DNA from: Syntrophaceae bacterium
GTDB taxonomy: Bacteria; Desulfobacterota; Syntrophia; Syntrophales; Smithellaceae
Direction of reading: 5' to 3'
Assembly (NCBI GenBank): GCA_018436925.1
Contig: JAHDKI010000010.1
Span: 56,622 to 120,621 of the forward strand
DNA: 64,000 nt
The stretch's first letter is position 1; every line of letters starts with the position of its first letter. Below are positions 1 through 9,011 of this stretch, one piece after another. The translations under genes were made by a program, and so were the position numbers. The notes beneath the pieces are model-generated. The model made no database searches and had not been told where the DNA came from. It was given only the letters and a program-made list of their open reading frames with translations.

Positions 1-1
1 C

Positions 2-859
2 AATGTCCTTTTGCTGGGTGAAAGCGGAACGGGCAAGGACGTCTTCGCCCAGGCGATCCACAACGCCAGCGCCAGGAAAAACGGTCCGTATGTCGCCGTC
101 AACTGCGCGGCCATCCCCCGCGATTTGATCGCCAGCGAATTTTTCGGCTACGCTGAAGGCGCCTTCACCGGATCACGCCGTGGAGGAAACGCCGGCAAGT
201 TCGAGCTGGCGGACGGAGGTACGATTTTTCTCGACGAGATTGCTGAAATTCCCCTCGAGATCCAGGCCGTTCTGCTGCGGGCCATTGAGGACAGACAGAT
301 CCTGCGCCTGGGCAGCGGCCGGATCCGCAAAGTGGACGTTCGCATTGTGTCCGCCACCAACAAGGACCTGATGGACGAGGTCCGCCGGGGCAGCTTCCGC
401 AAGGATCTGTATTATCGGCTCAATGTGTTTGCCATCGCGTTGCCGCCGCTTCGCGAAAGAACGGAAGACATTCCGGCGCTCGTCCAATCCTTTATCGCCA
501 AATATGCCGCCGCCCTGAACAAAACCATTGCCGGCATCACCCCGCGGGCGCTCGACATCCTGATGCAGCACTTATGGCCGGGAAACGTCCGGGAGCTGCA
601 AAACGTGATTGAACGCATGGTGAACTACGCGGAAGGCAACCTGCTGACCCCGGAGATCATCCCCCAGGAAATTATAAGCGCCGGACATCCGCGCCGCCGC
701 GTGATGGACCTGGAATCCCCCCAACAGCGCGAGAAAAAAACGATCGAACACATGCTGAAATTGAAATTCCGAAAAAAGCAGATTGCCCAACAGCTCAACA
801 TCTCGCGCACGACGCTGTTTCGCAGACTGCGCGACTATGGACTTAAGGCTCCGACCTGA
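2..859 (+). CDS. Sigma-54-dependent Fis-family activator, 5'-truncated by the window edge
   Basis: This is the C-terminal part of a bacterial enhancer-binding protein, which uses ATP hydrolysis to remodel sigma-54 RNA polymerase. The reading frame is open from base 2, so the sensor domains lie outside the window. Visible are the Walker A motif GESGTGKD, the sigma-54 contact loop [10 protein letters not shown] (last Ala of the usual GAFTGA is Ser), Walker [10 protein letters not shown], the arginine-rich sensor region, and a C-terminal Fis-type helix-turn-helix ([19 protein letters not shown]). The AAA+ module is strikingly similar to that of the complete activator at 39983-42052, including the GAFTGS loop, so the two are paralogues of the AcoR-like group. 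No sigma-54 promoter was found in the gap downstream, so its targets are unknown. The family call is secure; the signal sensed is not. Confidence 0.93.
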   Translation, partial: NVLLLGESGTGKDVFAQAIHNASARKNGPYVAVNCAAIPRDLIASEFFGYAEGAFTGSRRGGNAGKFELADGGTIFLDEIAEIPLEIQAVLLRAIEDRQILRLGSGRIRKVDVRIVSATNKDLMDEVRRGSFRKDLYYRLNVFAIALPPLRERTEDIPALVQSFIAKYAAALNKTIAGITPRALDILMQHLWPGNVRELQNVIERMVNYAEGNLLTPEIIPQEIISAGHPRRRVMDLESPQQREKKTIEHMLKLKFRKKQIAQQLNISRTTLFRRLRDYGLKAPT

Positions 860-1254
860 ATCCTACAAGCCGGAGACATCCGGTCGTTTTCACAGTCAGG
901 TCAAAGCGAAGGCACTTTGATAATGAAAACCGCCACCAGCGCAATGGAGTCCGCCTCGTTGCCGACCGGAAAAAGCCGCCTTGACACAAAATAATTCATC
1001 AAAGCGGAAAACCGCATGACCAAAACCCGACGGCAACCTTAAAGAGTCAAGAGGCCCCCACCGACAACCAAACCGTTCGCTCTTTGCGTTTTTGCAGGGA
1101 CATCCCTCGCCTCTTCTGATTTCAACGCTTTTTAGCCTCTAACGTGAGCGGACGGAAAATTCATTTTTTTCTTGGGGCGCTCCCCGGCCAAAGTCCTTTG
1201 CAGCCCGTTGAAAGTGTGATAGGCATCCCGCCCTGGGACGAAGAAAAAAAAACC
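860..1254. other. Intergenic stretch, nothing firm recognised
   Basis: The gap lies between the sigma-54 activator and the KamA-family gene. An in-frame GTG exists at 1144, which would shorten the gap, but it has no Shine-Dalgarno and the extra residues do not look like the family. A TTGACA occurs at 981-986 but lacks a convincing -10 box at 16-18 bases. I see no hairpin terminator or repeat. Confidence 0.4.
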
Positions 1255-2355
1255 ATGCGCGGACAAGCCATCTTAAAACAGTATCGGCAAGCGACGACGC
1301 GGGACTGGCGCGACTGGCGCTGGCAAATGCATAACCGTGTCCGCTCGCTTCCCAAACTCGCAACGCTCCTGTCCGGCAGAAATCTCCAACCCGAGAGCCT
1401 GCAAGCAACAGTCTCGGCTTATCCCCTGGCGATCACGCCTTATTACTTATCGCTGATCCATCCGGAAAATCCCGCCGACCCCGTCGCGCGCCAATGCCTT
1501 CCGGACGAAAAGGAACTGCTTTTTGCAGACAGCTTCAGCGGCGATCCGCTGCAGGAAGACGCCTTTATGCCGGCAGACGGACTGCTTTGCCGGTATGACG
1601 ACCGGGCGCTGGCCCTGGTGACCCGAACATGCGCCACCACCTGCCGCCACTGCAACCGCAAACGCCAATGGAAAACTGCCGACCCGGCCGGATTCAAAAA
1701 GCGGATTGCCGGAATGGCCCGTTACGTGGCGTCTCGTCCGCAGATCCGGGAAGTCATCTTGTCGGGCGGCGACCCCCTGATTTTCGATGATGAAAGACTG
1801 GAATTTATTCTATCCTCGTTTCGAGCCGTCGGACAGGTCGAAATCCTGCGCATCGGCAGCAGAATGCCGGCGGTCCTGCCCATGCGGATCACACGCAGTC
1901 TGTGTAAAATGCTCAAGCGTTTCCGGCCGCTTTGGTTCAACACGCAATTCAATACGGCGGCGGAAATCACGCCTGAGGCGGCGCGGGCCTGCCTGATGCT
2001 TCAGGAGGCCGGTATTCCCGTATCCAACCAGTCGGTGCTTTTGGCCGGCGTCAACGATTCCGAAGCGGCGCTGCGCGATCTGTTTTGTGGACTTCAGAAA
2101 ATCACCGTCCGCCCCTACTATCTGTTTCACTGTGAACCGGTCAGGGGCGCTGCGCACTTCCGCACGGACGTGAAAGAAGGGATTGCTTTAATGGAGCGCC
2201 TCAGAACATCCTGTTCGGGACTGGCGCTGCCTCAATATGTGGCCGATCTGCCGGGAACAGCCGGCAAAGTTCCGCTTTGGGCCGCCTCCGGCGCCCTGAA
2301 AAGAATTTTGGATAAACATCAAGATTTTTTTGACATTTCACAACAATTGGATTAG
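1255..2355 (+). CDS. epmB: KamA-family radical SAM aminomutase, probable EF-P beta-lysine enzyme (EpmB-like)
   Basis: Members of this family use a [4Fe-4S] cluster, S-adenosylmethionine and PLP to convert L-lysine to beta-lysine. The cluster motif CATTCRHC (CxxxCxxC), the SGGDP loop and the PLP-lysine region PGTAGKVPL are visible. The N-terminal helix RDWRDWRWQ resembles free-lysine 2,3-aminomutase, whereas the RGAAHF motif matches EpmB. The next two genes encode elongation factor P and EpmA, so modification of EF-P is the most likely job: EpmB makes (R)-beta-lysine, which EpmA attaches. ATG 1255 is preferred because homology begins just after it; GTG 1144 is possible but has no ribosome site. 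At about 366 residues it is a little longer than enterobacterial EpmB. The alternative is a genuine lysine 2,3-aminomutase. Confidence 0.85.
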   Translation: MRGQAILKQYRQATTRDWRDWRWQMHNRVRSLPKLATLLSGRNLQPESLQATVSAYPLAITPYYLSLIHPENPADPVARQCLPDEKELLFADSFSGDPLQEDAFMPADGLLCRYDDRALALVTRTCATTCRHCNRKRQWKTADPAGFKKRIAGMARYVASRPQIREVILSGGDPLIFDDERLEFILSSFRAVGQVEILRIGSRMPAVLPMRITRSLCKMLKRFRPLWFNTQFNTAAEITPEAARACLMLQEAGIPVSNQSVLLAGVNDSEAALRDLFCGLQKITVRPYYLFHCEPVRGAAHFRTDVKEGIALMERLRTSCSGLALPQYVADLPGTAGKVPLWAASGALKRILDKHQDFFDISQQLD

Positions 2356-2408
2356 GAAAGGCGTCAAAATAATCCATCCTTTCGCAAGATGAGGAGAATC
2401 AGAGTTTT

Positions 2409-2972
2409 ATGTATACCGCCAGTGATTTAAGAAAAGGCCTGCGCCTTAAGATCGACGGTGATCCGTACGTGATCACCGAATTCAATTTCGTCAAACCCGG
2501 AAAAGGCCAGGCGCTGTATCGCACCAAGCTCAAAAACATGATCAACGGCAACCAGTTTGAGCGCACTTTCCGTTCCGTCGATGTCTTCGAACCGGCCGAC
2601 CTTCGTGAGAAAAAGATGCAATTCCTTTACAAAGAAGGCGATAAATTCTGCTTTATGGACAATGAAACCTATGAGCAGGTTTATCTCACGGAAGAACAGG
2701 TGGACGACGCCGTCAATTACATGACCGACAACATCGAGGTCGAAATTCTGCTTTTTGAGGACCGGCCCATCGGGTTAAGCCTGCCCAATTTTGTTGAACT
2801 GGTCGTGACGGAAGCCGAACCCTGGGCCAAAGGCGACACGGTTTCAGGCGCAACCAAACCCGTCAAAGTCCAAACCGGGGCGACGGTTCTGGTGCCCACG
2901 TTCGTTTCGGAAGGTGAAAAAATCCGTATCGACACCCGCACCGGAGAATATCTCACGCGTGTTAAAAGTTAA
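2409..2972 (+). CDS. efp: Translation elongation factor P
   Basis: EF-P binds between the P and E sites of the ribosome and relieves stalling at polyproline stretches. The 187-residue protein has the family's usual length and three beta-barrel domains. The modification loop reads VKPGKGQALYR, placing the acceptor lysine at K32, in the KPGKG context typical of beta-lysylated EF-P. The C-terminus contains the conserved region ending RIDTRTGEYLTRV. A GAGGAG-like ribosome site lies about 12 bases upstream of the ATG. It sits 53 bases after the KamA-family gene and 30 bases before epmA, so substrate and both modifying enzymes appear to be co-expressed. Confidence 0.97.
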   Translation: MYTASDLRKGLRLKIDGDPYVITEFNFVKPGKGQALYRTKLKNMINGNQFERTFRSVDVFEPADLREKKMQFLYKEGDKFCFMDNETYEQVYLTEEQVDDAVNYMTDNIEVEILLFEDRPIGLSLPNFVELVVTEAEPWAKGDTVSGATKPVKVQTGATVLVPTFVSEGEKIRIDTRTGEYLTRVKS

Positions 2973-3002
2973 CTCGCCCTGGCCGTTTTTCAGGAACCGA
3001 TC

Positions 3003-3941
3003 TTGACTGAACGCCATCATCACGAAGCATTCCGTCTGGCGCGCAAGGCCGATGTCCTGGGCCTGCGCGCGAACCTCATCTCCGCCATCCGGCGCTTTTT
3101 CGACGACCACGGTTTTCTGGAAATCGACACCCCCGTGCGCCTGCCCTCACCGGCGCCGGAGGAACACATTGAGGCGTTGCCGTCCGGCGAGTGGTTTTTG
3201 CAGACCTCGCCGGAGTTGTGCATGAAACGCCTTCTGGCCGCCGGATATCCGCACATCTATCAAATCTGCAAATGTTTCCGAAAAGATGAGCGCGGCGCCC
3301 TGCATCTTCCGGAATTCACGCTGCTTGAATGGTATGTCGCCGGATTCGATTACCTCCGCCTGATGGATCAGTGCCGGCATCTGATCGAAACGGTGATGGC
3401 CCCCTTTGCCCCCGGCCGGAAACTGGCCTGGCGGCAAAACGCCGTCGATCTTTCGCCTCCCTGGAAGACAATGACCGTGGCGGACGCCTTTTCGAACTAT
3501 GCCCCCCTCCCGCTTCAGGAAGCCTTGCAAAAGGAGCTTTTCGACGACATCCTGACGGAGTTTGTCGAGCCTCATCTGGGGCTGGATCGGCCCGTCTTTC
3601 TTTTTGATTATCCGTCGGAGCTCTCGGCGCTGGCCAGAATTCGGCCCGGCCGGCCTCCGGTCGCCGAACGTTTCGAGTTGTACATCGGCGGCATGGAACT
3701 GGCCAACGGCTTTTCCGAGCTTACAGACGCCCATGAGCAGCGGCGGCGCTTTGAAGATGCGCTCGCCCGCCGCGCCGAAAAAGGCTTTTCACCCTATGCC
3801 ATGCCTGAAAAGTTTCTGGACGCCCTGCCTGCGATGCCGGATTCCGCAGGCGTCGCCGTGGGCGTGGACCGGCTGGTCATGCTTGCGGCCGGCGCTGACC
3901 GCATCGACGAGGTTGTCGCCTTCGCGCCGGAAGACCTCTGA
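3003..3941 (+). CDS. epmA: EF-P--(R)-beta-lysine ligase EpmA (PoxA/GenX)
   Basis: EpmA is a truncated class II lysyl-tRNA synthetase paralogue that attaches (R)-beta-lysine to the conserved EF-P lysine instead of to tRNA. The 312-residue protein consists only of the catalytic core and lacks the N-terminal anticodon-binding domain. Class II motif 2 (CKCFRKDERGALHLPEFTLLEWY) and motif 3 (GVAVGVDRLVML) are clear; the Ala in motif 3 where LysRS has Gly is the hallmark that enlarges the pocket for beta-lysine. The start is TTG at 3003, 30 bases after efp. Together with the KamA-family gene this forms a complete EF-P modification operon. Confidence 0.95.
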   Translation: MTERHHHEAFRLARKADVLGLRANLISAIRRFFDDHGFLEIDTPVRLPSPAPEEHIEALPSGEWFLQTSPELCMKRLLAAGYPHIYQICKCFRKDERGALHLPEFTLLEWYVAGFDYLRLMDQCRHLIETVMAPFAPGRKLAWRQNAVDLSPPWKTMTVADAFSNYAPLPLQEALQKELFDDILTEFVEPHLGLDRPVFLFDYPSELSALARIRPGRPPVAERFELYIGGMELANGFSELTDAHEQRRRFEDALARRAEKGFSPYAMPEKFLDALPAMPDSAGVAVGVDRLVMLAAGADRIDEVVAFAPEDL

Positions 3942-3952
3942 AGCAAAAACTA

Positions 3953-3981
3953 TTGACAAGGCCGGATTTTTCCTCTAGCGT
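3953..3981 (+). promoter_or_regulatory. Sigma-70-type promoter of the tol-pal operon
   Basis: TTGACA at 3953-3958 is followed by a 17-base spacer and TAGCGT at 3976-3981. It lies just after epmA and 37 bases before the tolQ start, and so separates the EF-P operon from the Tol operon. The same TTGACA-17-TAG pattern occurs before other genes in this window. Confidence 0.65.
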
Positions 3982-4018
3982 ACAACCAAATCTTCAAACT
4001 CAACAAATGGAGAAAATC

Positions 4019-4738
<720 letters not shown>

Positions 4739-4758
4739 ACCAGCCGGAGAATCCCGCC

Positions 4759-5181
4759 ATGCGCCACGCCAGAAGAAGAATCCGCGATCAGCGTCCGCTT
4801 GCTGAAATCAATGTCACGCCTTTTGTCGATGTGATGCTGGTTTTGCTGGTCATCTTCATGGTCACGGCGCCGATGCTGTCGATGGGCATCGACGTCAATC
4901 TGCCGCGGGTCAAATCCAAAAGCATTGACGTCACCGAAGAAAAACTCATTCTTTCAATCAACGAAAACCGGGAGATCTTTCTCAACAAAACCCCCATGGC
5001 GATGGGCGAACTCAATGACAAACTGGCCGCCATTTTCGCCAACCGCATCGACCGCGAAGTTTTTCTGCGCGCCGATAAAAACGTCCCCTACGGCTTTGTC
5101 GTGGAAGTCATGTCGGAAATCCGCAAAGCCGGCATCGACAAACTCGGCATGATCACCGAGCCGCCCGAGGCAAGAAAATGA
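4759..5181 (+). CDS. tolR: TolR (ExbD/TolR family)
   Basis: TolR is the second stator subunit of the Tol energy-transducing complex. The 140-residue protein has a short basic cytoplasmic N-terminus, a single transmembrane helix at about residues 21-42 containing the proton-carrying Asp (PFVDVMLVLL, D24), and a periplasmic domain. The coding region begins 20 bases after tolQ and its stop overlaps the tolA start, indicating translational coupling. Confidence 0.93.
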   Translation: MRHARRRIRDQRPLAEINVTPFVDVMLVLLVIFMVTAPMLSMGIDVNLPRVKSKSIDVTEEKLILSINENREIFLNKTPMAMGELNDKLAAIFANRIDREVFLRADKNVPYGFVVEVMSEIRKAGIDKLGMITEPPEARK

Positions 5182-5900
5182 CTGCGCGCTTGCCCCATAG
5201 GCATTCACAGGGCAATTCCGGCAACTCCATTTCGATGTTTTTTCTGTCCCTGCTGCTTCATGCTTTCGTATTGACAGTGATGATTGTCTCCCTGCCGGCG
5301 CCGACGCGAACACTGACCTTCGGCGGACCTTATGCGGTGTCGCTGGTCGGTCCGGACGCCTTGCTGCCGCAGCGCAGCGCGCCGTCGCTGCCGGCGATTC
5401 CGGCCGCTTCGACTCTGCCGGCGACGGCCGTCGCCAAACAGGACGTTTTACCGACACCCCAGACGGCGCCGATCCGTAAAGACGACGACATCCTGCGCAG
5501 CAATATCGACCGAGCCATCGACGCGATCCGTCAGAGGCAGAGCCAATTCCATACGGACCGCCAAAACGAGAAAATCCCTCAATCGGCCGGCAACGGAGCT
5601 ATAACGGATGCGATTTGGGCCGAATACAGCGCCTTTGTTCAGGCCAGAATCAAAAACAACTGGAGCCTGCCCGACACGCTGCGGCCCAGAAAGCCTGTTC
5701 TAACCATTATTGAAGTCCGCATCACCCGCGACGGCGGAATTGAGCATATTGCTTTTGAGAAGCGGTCCGGCAACGCCTATTACGACGAATCGGCGCTTCG
5801 CGCCGTGCAGAAATCGGCGCCTTTTCCGCCGTTGCCGGCGGAATACCGGCGCGCCACCATGGACCTGGGTGTCCGGTTTCCATCATCCGAACTCCAATGA
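5178..5900 (+). CDS. tolA: TolA/TonB-type energy transducer
   Basis: This protein bridges the inner-membrane TolQR motor to outer-membrane partners. The 240-residue chain has one transmembrane segment at about residues 17-41, a proline/alanine-rich and partly charged periplasmic linker, and a C-terminal TonB/TolA-like domain at about residues 155-237 (VLTIIEVRITRDGG, AVQKSAPFPPLP). It is shorter than enterobacterial TolA and lacks a long helical repeat domain, as is common outside the gammaproteobacteria. The start overlaps the tolR stop as ATGA. TonB is possible from sequence alone; tolB and pal downstream favour TolA. Confidence 0.85.
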   Translation: MTARLPHRHSQGNSGNSISMFFLSLLLHAFVLTVMIVSLPAPTRTLTFGGPYAVSLVGPDALLPQRSAPSLPAIPAASTLPATAVAKQDVLPTPQTAPIRKDDDILRSNIDRAIDAIRQRQSQFHTDRQNEKIPQSAGNGAITDAIWAEYSAFVQARIKNNWSLPDTLRPRKPVLTIIEVRITRDGGIEHIAFEKRSGNAYYDESALRAVQKSAPFPPLPAEYRRATMDLGVRFPSSELQ

Positions 5901-5922
5901 CCCGGAAAGGAAGAATGAATTC

Positions 5923-7242
5923 ATGACCTGCAAACGTCTGATGGTCTCGGTTTTTCTGATCATGCTTTTCATCGCGTTTGCGCCTTCGGCTCAAGCGGAA
6001 AAAATTTACATCGACATCGATTCGCCGGCGTTTCGCCAATTTCCACTGGCCGTTGCCGATTTCGCCATGCCGGATGGCGCCGCCGGCCGCACCCCCAAAA
6101 TGAGCAGCCTCGTTCCGGATCTGGTCCGAAGCTATCTGGCCCTGACCGGACTGTTCAACATCCTGGACAAAACAAGTTATCTCGATGCCGGTCCGTCGCA
6201 GAACCCCGAAAAGGTCAGCTTTCCGGACTGGGTCGCCGTCGGCGCGGACTATCTTCTGGCCGGAGCCATGCAGTTCGAAGGCACGGAAATGCTCTTGGAG
6301 GTCCGGCTCTACGATGTCGTCACCGGCCGGACGATCCTCCATAAAACCTACCGCACCGCCGCCGCCGACACCCGCGCCGCCTCCCGGCTGATTGCGGGCG
6401 ACATTGTTGTGGCGCTCATCGGAGAAGAAGGCGATTTTGACACGCGAATCGCTTTTGTCGCCAAACGGGCGGACAAGTCCGACATCTATAGCACAGGCTA
6501 CGACGGCGAAGACCTCAAACGCCTGACCCGGCACGAAACCCTTGTCGCGACGCCGCGTTGGTCGCCCGATGGACGCTACCTTGCCTTCACGTCCTATAAA
6601 AACGGCCGGCCGGCTGTTTTTATAAAAGATCTCAAAACAAACGTGGAGCGACAGGTGGCCTTCCACGAAGGGCTGAATCTCTGCGGCGGATTTTCACCCG
6701 ACAGCCGGAAACTTCTGCTGACGCTCAGCCGCGACACCAATGAAGAGATTTATGCCCTCGACATCGACTCCCTGAAGCTCGCCCGGCTCACGTACAATTA
6801 CGCCATTGACGTGTCTCCGACCTGGTCGCCCTGCGGCCGGAAAATCGCCTTCGTGTCCAACCGCTCGGGCACACCGCAGATTTTCGTGATGGATGCCGAC
6901 GGCAACAACGTTCGCCGCCTTACCTATGAAGGCAATTACAACACCTCGCCCGCCTGGTCGCCGCGCGGCGGAAAACTCGCGTTTGAAGGGTTGATCGACA
7001 GGCGATTTCAGATCTTCACAGTAAACGAAGACGGAGAGGAACTCACGCAACTGACGGCCGATGACGCCAACAGCGAATCGCCCGCCTGGTCGCCTTCGGG
7101 CAGACAGATCGCGTTTAGCTCGCGCAAAGGATCGAAATACCGACTCTGCGTCGTGAACGCCAACGGGGCGAATCTTCGTGTTTTGCGAGAGGAGCATTAT
7201 CCTTTGACCATGCCCGCCTGGTCGCCGCGCAAGCTTCAGTAA
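5923..7242 (+). CDS. tolB: TolB, periplasmic beta-propeller of Tol-Pal
   Basis: TolB links TolA to the peptidoglycan-associated lipoprotein Pal. The 439-residue protein begins with a Sec signal peptide (about residues 1-24, ending SAQA), followed by the TolB N-terminal domain and a C-terminal propeller with repeated PD40 motifs such as TPRWSPDGRYLAF, SPTWSPCGRKIAF, SPAWSPRGGKLAF and SPAWSPSGRQIAF. The frame is open far upstream inside tolA, but ATG 5923 with AAGGAAG before it and a clean signal peptide is the sensible start. A weak GC hairpin with a short T-run follows the stop. Confidence 0.95.
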   Translation: MTCKRLMVSVFLIMLFIAFAPSAQAEKIYIDIDSPAFRQFPLAVADFAMPDGAAGRTPKMSSLVPDLVRSYLALTGLFNILDKTSYLDAGPSQNPEKVSFPDWVAVGADYLLAGAMQFEGTEMLLEVRLYDVVTGRTILHKTYRTAAADTRAASRLIAGDIVVALIGEEGDFDTRIAFVAKRADKSDIYSTGYDGEDLKRLTRHETLVATPRWSPDGRYLAFTSYKNGRPAVFIKDLKTNVERQVAFHEGLNLCGGFSPDSRKLLLTLSRDTNEEIYALDIDSLKLARLTYNYAIDVSPTWSPCGRKIAFVSNRSGTPQIFVMDADGNNVRRLTYEGNYNTSPAWSPRGGKLAFEGLIDRRFQIFTVNEDGEELTQLTADDANSESPAWSPSGRQIAFSSRKGSKYRLCVVNANGANLRVLREEHYPLTMPAWSPRKLQ

Positions 7243-7264
7243 ATCGCCGGCTGCGGCTTTTTAG

Positions 7265-7293
7265 TTGACAGCAAGCTGTTAAATATGTTTAGT
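7265..7293 (+). promoter_or_regulatory. Probable internal promoter before pal
   Basis: TTGACA at 7265-7270, a 17-base spacer and TTTAGT at 7288-7293 lie in the 113-base gap between tolB and pal. This could give pal and cpoB extra transcription independent of tolQ. Confidence 0.5.
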
Positions 7294-7355
7294 TTTCCAA
7301 ACAGTTGTCATCAACCGGTAAAACCAATGAGTTATTTAAAGAAAGGAGTTTGAGC

Positions 7356-7949
7356 ATGAAAAAGCATTTTGCCCTCGCAATGTTGTTGATCGTTTTGGTT
7401 TGCGGTTTGTTTATCTTCAGTGGGTGCGCCGAAAAGAAAGCCGTGGTTCAGGACGAAACCGTTCAGCAGGCCCAGCAGCCTCAGCAGGCCCCGACGGTCA
7501 CCGACGACGAAGCGGCGCGCAGAGCCAAGGAACAGGCGGATCGCGAAGCCGCTCTGAAAGCCCAGGCTGCCCGCGAAGCCGCCATGAAAAAAGCGGCGGC
7601 GGCGCTGACCGATCTCAACATTCAGAATATTTATTTCGATTTTGACCGCTCAAACATCCGTGAAGACGCGCGTGAAATTCTGAAAGCCAACGCCGAGATT
7701 TTCCGTCAGAAGGCGGACGCCAAAATCATCGTGGAAGGACACTGCGATGAACGCGGCACGGCGGAATACAACATGGCTCTGGGGGAACGGCGCGCTCAGG
7801 AAACCAAACAGTATCTGACCAACCTGGGAATCGATGCCTCCCGCATCACCACGATCAGCTACGGCGAGGAACGGCCGGCGGATGACCGCAGCACTGAAGA
7901 CGCCTGGGCGATGAACCGACGCGCGCAGTTTGTTCTGGAAGCAAAATAA
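7356..7949 (+). CDS. pal: Peptidoglycan-associated lipoprotein Pal
   Basis: Pal anchors the outer membrane to peptidoglycan and is the partner of TolB. The 197-residue preprotein has a lipoprotein signal peptide with lipobox FSGC (acylated C24), a Gln/Ala-rich low-complexity linker, and an OmpA-like domain at about residues 85-195 (IYFDFDRSNIR, EGHCDERGTAEYNMALGERRA) carrying the Asp and Arg that bind diaminopimelate. ATG 7356 has AAAGGAG seven bases upstream; an earlier GTG in frame at 7305 would spoil the signal peptide. Confidence 0.96.
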   Translation: MKKHFALAMLLIVLVCGLFIFSGCAEKKAVVQDETVQQAQQPQQAPTVTDDEAARRAKEQADREAALKAQAAREAAMKKAAAALTDLNIQNIYFDFDRSNIREDAREILKANAEIFRQKADAKIIVEGHCDERGTAEYNMALGERRAQETKQYLTNLGIDASRITTISYGEERPADDRSTEDAWAMNRRAQFVLEAK

Positions 7950-7965
7950 CAAGGACGCCTCGGGG

Positions 7966-8799
7966 ATGAATGCTTTTAAGTATTTTGTTTATCTGATGCT
8001 TTCGGTTGCGGCTTTTGTGACTTGCGGCTGCGCCACGTCGTCGGACTTGAGGATGCTCAAGTCCGAGATGAATCAGCAGATGGAGGAAAAGCTCGTCGCG
8101 TTTGACGCGAAGATCGGCGACCTGAAAAAAGAGCAGGATAAAAATTCGGCGGCGCTGGCGACGATCCGCAAAGGACAGGCCAATACGACCGCCGATTTCT
8201 CCGAACTTCGCGATCAGATTCAGCAGTTGCGCGGCCAGATTGAAGCCTTGAAAAAAGAGGTCACGCAAGACGAGCCGCCCCGCAAAGATGCGGAGGTCGA
8301 AGAAAAGCTCAATCAGATGCTTTTAAAAATCAACTTCATCGAGAATTTTCTCGAAATCGGCCGAAAGGATGTCCCCGTAAACGGAAACGCTCCCGTTGCC
8401 GCCCCCAAAAACGGGCAGGGCAAACCCGATCGGGCGGCCATATACGCCTCGGCCTATCAGCTGTTCCAGGAGGGTCAGTACGGCAAGGCCCGTGAGGCCT
8501 TTGTGCAGTTTCTGGCCGAACATCCCAAAAGCGAGTATTCCGATAATGCGCAGTTCTGGATCGGCGAATGTTATTTCTTTGAAAAGAAGTACGAACAGGC
8601 CATTTTGGAGTACGACAAAGTCACCAAGAATTACCCCGGGGGAAATAAGGTGTCTTACGCGCTTTTGAAACAAGGGCTGTCCTTCTTGAATCTGGGAGAT
8701 AAAACCAGCGCCAAACTGCTCTTGCAGCAGGTGATCCGTGAATATCCCAACACCAACCAGGCGCGCATCGCCCGCTCGAAACTCCAGGAAATTAAATAA
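7966..8799 (+). CDS. cpoB: CpoB/YbgF, Tol-Pal-associated TPR lipoprotein
   Basis: CpoB coordinates Tol-driven outer-membrane constriction with peptidoglycan synthesis. The 277-residue protein has an N-terminal lipoprotein-like signal (VTCGC, candidate acylated C22, although enterobacterial CpoB is soluble), a coiled-coil segment at about residues 40-120 rich in Gln, Glu and Lys, and a C-terminal TPR region (AYQLFQEGQYGKAREAFVQFL, QFWIGECYFFEKKYEQAILEY). It follows pal after 16 bases and ends the operon just before a strong terminator. Confidence 0.92.
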   Translation: MNAFKYFVYLMLSVAAFVTCGCATSSDLRMLKSEMNQQMEEKLVAFDAKIGDLKKEQDKNSAALATIRKGQANTTADFSELRDQIQQLRGQIEALKKEVTQDEPPRKDAEVEEKLNQMLLKINFIENFLEIGRKDVPVNGNAPVAAPKNGQGKPDRAAIYASAYQLFQEGQYGKAREAFVQFLAEHPKSEYSDNAQFWIGECYFFEKKYEQAILEYDKVTKNYPGGNKVSYALLKQGLSFLNLGDKTSAKLLLQQVIREYPNTNQARIARSKLQEIK

Positions 8800-8827
8800 C
8801 CGACACCACTGGGGTGAATCATGAATC

Positions 8828-8858
8828 AAAGAGAGGCTGACCGCCTCTCTTTTTTTTT
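8828..8858 (+). terminator. Rho-independent terminator of the tol-pal operon
   Basis: The stem arms 8828-8837 and 8843-8852 pair perfectly around a five-base loop (core AGAGAGGC / GCCTCTCT) and run into an eight-T tract at 8851-8858. Confidence 0.92.
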
Positions 8859-8905
8859 GGACTTGATCGGCGCGCCCGAACACCCGCACTATTCCACAAA
8901 ATTTC

Positions 8906-8934
8906 TTGACAGTCTTTTTCATTCACTTTAGAGT
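8906..8934 (+). promoter_or_regulatory. Sigma-70-type promoter of the SDR pair
   Basis: TTGACA at 8906-8911, a 17-base spacer and TAGAGT at 8929-8934 lie about 80 bases before the first dehydrogenase start and after the tol terminator. Confidence 0.6.
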
Positions 8935-9011
8935 TCCGGCAAATTTCCGTGCCATCTCTTAAACGATCAACATTTTTAAAGAATCACGACGGAAAGAAAG
9001 GGGATAAAATT

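Noticed and set aside
981..1009. TTGACA at 981-986 as a promoter for the EF-P operon
   Set aside because: No acceptable -10 element at 16-18 bases.
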